From positions 1-34,421 of the forward strand of contig CAVLAO010000011.1 of the NCBI GenBank assembly GCA_963660915.1: a DNA stretch of 34,421 nt. Reading direction: 5' to 3'. Position numbers and translations under genes: made by a program. Of the stretch, positions 30,064 to 34,421 are shown in pieces (the first letter of the stretch is position 1; each line of letters starts with the position of its first letter). The notes beneath the pieces were generated by a model, which did no database searches, was not told the DNA's origin, and saw only the letters and a program-made list of their open reading frames with translations. This DNA is from UMGS1766 sp963660915. GTDB taxonomy: Bacteria > Bacillota > Clostridia > Oscillospirales > Oscillospiraceae.

Positions 30064-30726
30064 ATGACCGTTATCGTGTTAATGAACCTATATTTGCTTG
30101 TCTGTGCATGCGTGGGTCTGATCTATGGTTTGACAGCTGCCTTCAGGCAAAAACAGTCGTTATATTTCAAGCTGATGGTGTTCCCGATTGCCTGCCAGTT
30201 CTTTTCCAGAGCCTTTACTCTGGTCACGCTGCTGTGCTACAGGGAGATGCCGGATGGTTTCAATATCGGCCTGTTAGGTTATGCCGGGTTCTACCTGTTT
30301 CTCTACCTTCCCAATGTCGGCGTGATCGATCATCTGCTGGATGAGCAGAAGAAGGGAATTACGAAACAGAAGCTGATCTCTGCGATTCTTCCGGCAGCGG
30401 AAGCGGTGGTTGCCGTAAGCTTGCTGTTTGTCCAGCGTGCGTCCATTGCGGTTCGCATTTCCTTCCTGGTTCTGGCACTGCTGGCGGGGCTTGCGGGATA
30501 CTTCAACATGAAGCATGCCCTTACGCCGGATGTTGAGGGGGGTATCGTAAGAACGCTGCGGAAATTCAATTTTGTCTGCATTCTCTTTGAGGTGCTTACC
30601 CTTGCGGAAGTGGGGCTTTTCTTCTTCGGTTCTTACAGCCCGATCGTGCTTGCAGCGGTGCTTGGCGTTTTCTATGTCGGGTTCCTGCCATTCCTCAAGA
30701 AGGAGACGAAAAAATGGATTCAATGA
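30064..30726 (+). CDS. Polytopic membrane protein, function unknown
   Basis: 220 residues, almost entirely hydrophobic segments. There are about six to seven membrane helices, the first at ~4-24 (VLMNLYLLVCACVGLIYGL) and the last near 190-210 (VLAAVLGVFYVGFLPFL), with a Lys-rich cytoplasmic end. No catalytic motif is visible and I do not recognise the family. It is the first gene after a strong promoter and overlaps the PrsW-like protease gene by 13 bases, which implies co-translation and possibly a joint complex. It could be a substrate, regulator or scaffold of the protease. Confidence 0.8.
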   Translation: MTVIVLMNLYLLVCACVGLIYGLTAAFRQKQSLYFKLMVFPIACQFFSRAFTLVTLLCYREMPDGFNIGLLGYAGFYLFLYLPNVGVIDHLLDEQKKGITKQKLISAILPAAEAVVAVSLLFVQRASIAVRISFLVLALLAGLAGYFNMKHALTPDVEGGIVRTLRKFNFVCILFEVLTLAEVGLFFFGSYSPIVLAAVLGVFYVGFLPFLKKETKKWIQ

Positions 30727-31385
30727 GTTATATTCTCTTCGTCTGTATCGCCGTTCCGTTGGCAATGATGCTGATACCGATCGAGAAGAGATCCAGAAAA
30801 GTAATCGTTTCCCTTCTGGCAGGAATGTTCCTCTGCCTGTTCGTCAGCGAGATCAACGGTCTGCTGCTGCGGGTGACCAACTTTTCCATGCTGTACCTGA
30901 CCACAAACATTACGCCGATTACCGAAGAACTGGTCAAGGTGCTGCCGGTAATCTACTATGCACACGTTTTTTCCGACGACAAGCGGTCTGTCATCACCGT
31001 TGCATTCGCCACCGGCGTCGGGTTTGCCATGCTGGAAAACATCATTATCCTGATGCAGTATATTTCCTCGGCCAGCTTCCTGTTCGCCATGGTGAGAGGA
31101 TTCAGCACAGGGTTGATGCACAGCATTACCACGATGCTGATTGCCAACTTTGTTCCTTACATGCACAAAAAGCGAAAGCTCTATCTGGGCGGTGTGCTTT
31201 GTACCTTCAATCTGGCAGTTGTGTTCCACGCGGTGTTCAACCTGCTGGTGGAGGCCGACTCGGTGATTGCAAACCGCATTGGTTTCTTCCTTCCGGTTTC
31301 CGTCTACCTGGTGGTCAACATCTTTGTGTTGAAAAATATTCGAGTGGAGGAAAAATTAAAGAAGCTGGTTTCACGAAAAAAATGA
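30714..31385 (+). CDS. PrsW-family intramembrane metalloprotease
   Basis: A 223-residue membrane protein with about seven helices. It carries all four motifs of the PrsW/CAAX-protease-like clan in order: EELVK (Glu71, Glu72, Lys75), GFAMLEN (Glu108, Asn109), the R-x7-H motif VRGFSTGLMHSITT (Arg128, His136) and FHAVFN (His172, Asn176). PrsW of Bacillus makes the first cut in the anti-sigma factor RsiW; here no anti-sigma factor gene is adjacent, so the substrate is open. ATG 30714 has GGAGACG 8 bases upstream. Overlaps the membrane protein gene by 13 bases; two exported membrane-anchored proteins follow and are candidate substrates by position only. Confidence 0.88.
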   Translation: MDSMSYILFVCIAVPLAMMLIPIEKRSRKVIVSLLAGMFLCLFVSEINGLLLRVTNFSMLYLTTNITPITEELVKVLPVIYYAHVFSDDKRSVITVAFATGVGFAMLENIIILMQYISSASFLFAMVRGFSTGLMHSITTMLIANFVPYMHKKRKLYLGGVLCTFNLAVVFHAVFNLLVEADSVIANRIGFFLPVSVYLVVNIFVLKNIRVEEKLKKLVSRKK

Positions 31386-31414
31386 CACATGTATCTACGG
31401 GGAGTGAGACACTG

Positions 31415-32767
31415 TTGAAAATGAAGAACGTTCTTAAGTATACGCTGAAAACCATCAGCGTGCTGCTGCTCCTGGTTGCCACCGGCAGTTTTGCCGTGTG
31501 CGCCCACGCCCAGACAAGCTGCATTTCCGAAGTCACCATTGCGGTTGGTGCCGAGGGAAGAACCGGTCTGGAAAACAGCGGCTACACGGTGCTGTTTCAG
31601 GGGATGAACCTGGTTTCTTCCGATGAAAGCGCTATGGTATATCTGGGCTATAAAAAGGGAGGCAGCGGCATTACCGACCTGCTGGTTTCCACCCAGTGCA
31701 CCGACTCGATTGCTTACGGGGACTGCACCTATCAGCTGGTCTCGAGCACGAATCTGAATAACGGTGTCGGCGGAACGCCGCTCTATCTCTACTACACCAA
31801 GGACAGTACGGCCGGGAGCGAGATCACTTCGCTTGACACAGAGTCCGGCCTCAGCGATACGGATGCGGTGAGTTCCCTGCGGAACGACGGTTCTGCTCCG
31901 GTTCGCATGGACGACGGAACCCTGGCCAATCTGGACAGCGGCGTCAGCAACAGCGAGATTTATCTCCTGATGTACCGGAGCGAGAACATTAAGCCTTATA
32001 TTTCCAATGCCTGCATTGTTTCTGCCGGGTCAAAGGCAGATGCGGCGAATCAGGCCGCCTCTCAGGGCTGTGACTACTATCTGGAAAACGACATCGGCGG
32101 CGGTTGCTACATCGCCTACCAGAGAACTTCCGATGTGAACAAGGCCATTACGAAGTTCAGTATCGTCGATTCTCAGGTTCAGGTGGAAAAGAACGAACAG
32201 TCTACTGTCCATCTGCTGGACATCACCATCGGCAAGCTCTTTGACGACACCTTTACACTGGGCGACTGGGCCGGCGTTTACGCCTCCTATGACCGGTCGG
32301 TTTCCCGAAAATCCAGTCAATATCAGGCGCTTCTGAGCAACACGGCACTCAGCAGCAGCGTTTGGGTCAGTGATCCGGATATCTATGCGCTGTATGAAGG
32401 AGACTTTGCAGCCGCAGCAGCTGCGGAGGCAGCGGCCGCAGAAACCGGAGAAGAGACGAAGCCGGAAACAGATCCGAATGCAGCGGCTTCTTCCAGTGCC
32501 GAAACGACAACGAGTTCGGAGGACACCAGCAAGGAAGCTGCCGCCACCGGCAGTGCGATGGATGAGTACTACGGCATCGAAAAATCAGAAGACACGGCGG
32601 CGGATCAAAGCGCAGACGCATCGACCGTTGCGGAGGACGGTGCAGATACTGCGGCATCCGTGGTCAGCAGAGGAAATACCACGGCAATTGCCTGCTTTGT
32701 TGTATTGCTTATTTTTGTCGTGGCCGGGGCAATTATCTACATAAAGGTTTGGAAAAAGAAGAAATAG
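31415..32767 (+). CDS. Exported, membrane-anchored protein with three short beta-prism-like repeats
   Basis: About 450 residues. A signal peptide (~1-32, ending CAHA), an extracellular body, a Glu/Ala/Ser/Thr-rich stalk (~330-410), and a C-terminal membrane helix (TTAIACFVVLLIFVVAGAII) with KVWKKKK tail. The body has three copies of a motif: GY..., an N-L/I, then YLGY or a variant, then ITDL. They lie at ~57-91 (MVYLGYKKGGSGITDLL), ~106-140 (PLYLYYTKDSTAGSEITSL) and ~219-250 (CYIAYQRTSDVNKAITKFSI). Three such copies resemble the threefold beta-prism of MABP-like domains. TTG 31415 with GGGGAG about 10 bases upstream is the best start; ATG 31382 or 31421 are alternatives. The longer open frame back to 30572 runs inside two other genes and is not real. 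Confidence 0.8.
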   Translation: MKMKNVLKYTLKTISVLLLLVATGSFAVCAHAQTSCISEVTIAVGAEGRTGLENSGYTVLFQGMNLVSSDESAMVYLGYKKGGSGITDLLVSTQCTDSIAYGDCTYQLVSSTNLNNGVGGTPLYLYYTKDSTAGSEITSLDTESGLSDTDAVSSLRNDGSAPVRMDDGTLANLDSGVSNSEIYLLMYRSENIKPYISNACIVSAGSKADAANQAASQGCDYYLENDIGGGCYIAYQRTSDVNKAITKFSIVDSQVQVEKNEQSTVHLLDITIGKLFDDTFTLGDWAGVYASYDRSVSRKSSQYQALLSNTALSSSVWVSDPDIYALYEGDFAAAAAAEAAAAETGEETKPETDPNAAASSSAETTTSSEDTSKEAAATGSAMDEYYGIEKSEDTAADQSADASTVAEDGADTAASVVSRGNTTAIACFVVLLIFVVAGAIIYIKVWKKKK

Positions 32768-32805
32768 GGGATCGAAAAGCATAAAAGAGGGGATCGTGAG
32801 ACCAA

Positions 32806-34421
32806 ATGGTTAAGAAGATATTAAAAGCGATGATGAGCGCATTTCTGGCGGCGGCCATTGCCGTTACCACCTGCACCAACGCCATGGCGGCATCGTCGAA
32901 AGCGACCTATATTAAAGATGTAGTCATCAGCTATGGCAACACGGAAGAGGAAGCAAAAAACTGGCTGACGGAAAACGGCTATCAGGTGCTGGACAACAAC
33001 CTGAACGAGGGCGCCGACGACTTCTGGTCTGATAAACGGGCGGTGTACCTGGGTTACACCACCACCACCGATGCGGAAGAAGCCATCACCGACATGCGCC
33101 TGATGAACATGAAGGGCGGCTACAGCGTACAGGATTATCAGATGCTGTTGGAAGAGCAGAAGGCAAATATCCAAAAATTCCTGGATAACTTCATTATTGC
33201 GGTGAACGAGTATCGGGAAAATTACAGTCGGGGGCAGCAGAGAGCGATCGTGGCCCACGAAATGCTGAACCTGCTCTACGACGACGACACCCAGCAGTAC
33301 ATGGGCGACCTGCTGCTGAGCAAGATCAAAGAGGAATATTCTGACGAGGAGTGGAATTCACTCTCAGAGGATGCACAGAGCCGTATTGCTGACATGACCA
33401 CCATTCTGATGCAGGCGAATGCCAACGCAGTTTTGGTCATTCAACAGTTTATCGCAATGGCAACAGACGACGGCGACGGCACATGGGCAGAGCGTTATAC
33501 CAGCGCAAAAACCTATGACGAGATGCTGGACGAGTTGATGGATAGCGACAATCTCACCATTAACGAGGCGGAAAAGCAGCTGGCGGCGGAGTATGACGAG
33601 GACGCAAAGACGATTGCTAGCACGTTCGAAGATTATAAAACCTTCCTGGGCAATTACACGAACGCAGACGTTTCCTTTGCCTCTTCTCAGGAAGAGATTG
33701 AGACTTATCGTGCATCCGTCGAGGAGACCAATTACATCAACTGGTTTGCGGCGGGTACCCAGTATGAATTGTTAGCCACAATGATGAACGACGACGTATC
33801 CCTGCTGGATCTGATCACCGGCGACGATTACGACGTGGAAAATGCAGACCGATACATGCTCTATCCGCTGGTTTCCTGCCTGTCTGAGGGCGAAAGAGCT
33901 TGCTTGGAATTTTTGCCCATGTATCAGATTGTATGCCTTGGCATCAATGGGGATGATGCAGCGAAACAGGGACTGGAAGACATGGATCTCAGCGGTTACA
34001 AAGAGCTGAATAGTTCCATTTACGACGGCGTCGACCGCACGATTTTTAGCGATGAGGTTGCCATGACCAATGATGCTCTTCGACTTCAAGCTTCCAGTGG
34101 GAAAAACGCTGTTACAAGCGCATGGGGTGCTGTCTCTTCTTCCGTATATTTATTGTTCGGAGCCTTTGCACTTTCTGTTGCGATTACAGTAGCATCGTAT
34201 AAGGTGAGTGCCATTTTTAACCGATTGAATTCGGAATATTTTCAGGATAAACTTTTAATGACGAAATATGACGGAAAGTTGGAAAGGTGGGCCACACAAC
34301 AGGAGTTAGACGTAGCGGAGCAGGGCATGGCTCGTACGGGCAACTGGTCAAAAGTCTTCCGCTATGCCGGCGCGGTTATGGTGGCAGTAAGCGTGGCGAT
34401 TTTGCTCTACACGGCCTGGAA
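32806..34421 (+). CDS. Exported protein sharing the YLGY repeat, with C-terminal membrane segments (3' end outside window)
   Basis: An open frame from ATG 32806 to the right edge, at least 538 residues and incomplete. The signal peptide ends near AMAAS (~29). Residues ~45-95 carry one copy of the repeat of the preceding protein (GYQVLDNNLNEGADD and RAVYLGYTTTTDAEEAITDM). Then comes a long acidic helical region (~100-430, rich in Asp/Glu, e.g. EAEKQLAAEYDEDAKTI), a membrane helix at ~440-460 (YLLFGAFALSVAITVASY) and a second one starting near 518 (FRYAGAVMVAVSVAILLY). The gap to the previous gene is 38 bases, with no terminator, so they share a transcript. An AGAGGGG lies about 13 bases before the ATG, which is a little far. 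Function unknown; long helical ectodomains with membrane anchors suggest a cell-envelope role. Confidence 0.82.
   Translation, partial: MVKKILKAMMSAFLAAAIAVTTCTNAMAASSKATYIKDVVISYGNTEEEAKNWLTENGYQVLDNNLNEGADDFWSDKRAVYLGYTTTTDAEEAITDMRLMNMKGGYSVQDYQMLLEEQKANIQKFLDNFIIAVNEYRENYSRGQQRAIVAHEMLNLLYDDDTQQYMGDLLLSKIKEEYSDEEWNSLSEDAQSRIADMTTILMQANANAVLVIQQFIAMATDDGDGTWAERYTSAKTYDEMLDELMDSDNLTINEAEKQLAAEYDEDAKTIASTFEDYKTFLGNYTNADVSFASSQEEIETYRASVEETNYINWFAAGTQYELLATMMNDDVSLLDLITGDDYDVENADRYMLYPLVSCLSEGERACLEFLPMYQIVCLGINGDDAAKQGLEDMDLSGYKELNSSIYDGVDRTIFSDEVAMTNDALRLQASSGKNAVTSAWGAVSSSVYLLFGAFALSVAITVASYKVSAIFNRLNSEYFQDKLLMTKYDGKLERWATQQELDVAEQGMARTGNWSKVFRYAGAVMVAVSVAILLYTAW

Noticed and set aside
30572..31414. 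N-terminal extension of the open frame ending at 32767
   Set aside because: This part runs through the membrane protein and PrsW genes in another frame and has Arg/Cys-rich shadow composition; a signal peptide begins at 31415.
1..34421. CRISPR arrays, insertion sequences, rRNA genes
   Set aside because: No regularly spaced repeats, no transposase motifs with terminal repeats and no rRNA sequence were found in the window.

Overview
The window looks like a chromosomal segment of a Gram-positive anaerobe of class Clostridia, probably a gut Oscillospiraceae/Ruminococcaceae-type bacterium. This is inferred from the lipoprotein signals, the LytS-type sensor domain, the SpoIIE/STAS proteins, the infC-rpmI-rplT order, strong GGAGG ribosome binding sites, and moderately G+C-rich coding DNA without outer-membrane genes. 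No rRNA or other marker fixes the genus. Positions 1-1190 are visibly more A+T-rich and carry a DUF4417 gene with a probable toxin/immunity pair, as at the edge of an integrated element. A gene-poor stretch (1186-1700) separates this from the core.

Layout: (1) 1701-3095 FAD-dependent dehydrogenase. (2) 3321-5692 a three-gene polar amino acid ABC transporter (binding lipoprotein, permease, ATPase) closed by a strong terminator. (3) On the minus strand, 5777-11336: a beta-hydroxyacid dehydrogenase, and an operon of a small protein with sbcD and sbcC. (4) tRNA-Pro(UGG) on minus, divergent from trmB on plus. (5) Minus-strand translation genes: the infC-rpmI-rplT operon, with a consensus promoter, an attenuator-like leader and an AUU start for infC, and mnmG, which also has a terminator-like hairpin in its leader. 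(6) Plus strand: a lipoprotein, then a heterodimeric ABC exporter with one degenerate ATP site (17214-20713).

(7) The most unusual part is 21063-29786. It starts with a second amino acid transporter made of a permease fused to a circularly permuted binding domain, and an ATPase with an additional C-terminal domain. It continues with a 936-residue membrane sensor (5TM-LYT, Cache, HAMP) carrying both a SpoIIE/PP2C phosphatase and an RsbW-like ATPase domain. Then come a STAS protein, a RelA/SpoT-type HD hydrolase, a STAS domain fused to an APH-like kinase, and a lipoprotein. The extra domain on the transporter ATPase aligns with the RsbW-like domain of the neighbouring sensor but has lost its catalytic residues. 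I infer a partner-switching signalling module linked to amino acid uptake. No sigma factor or separate anti-sigma factor is present in the window.

(8) 29920-34421: after a terminator, a consensus promoter preceded by two direct repeats 20 bp apart drives a membrane protein, a PrsW-family intramembrane protease and two exported, membrane-anchored proteins that share a short repeat. The second of these runs off the right end.
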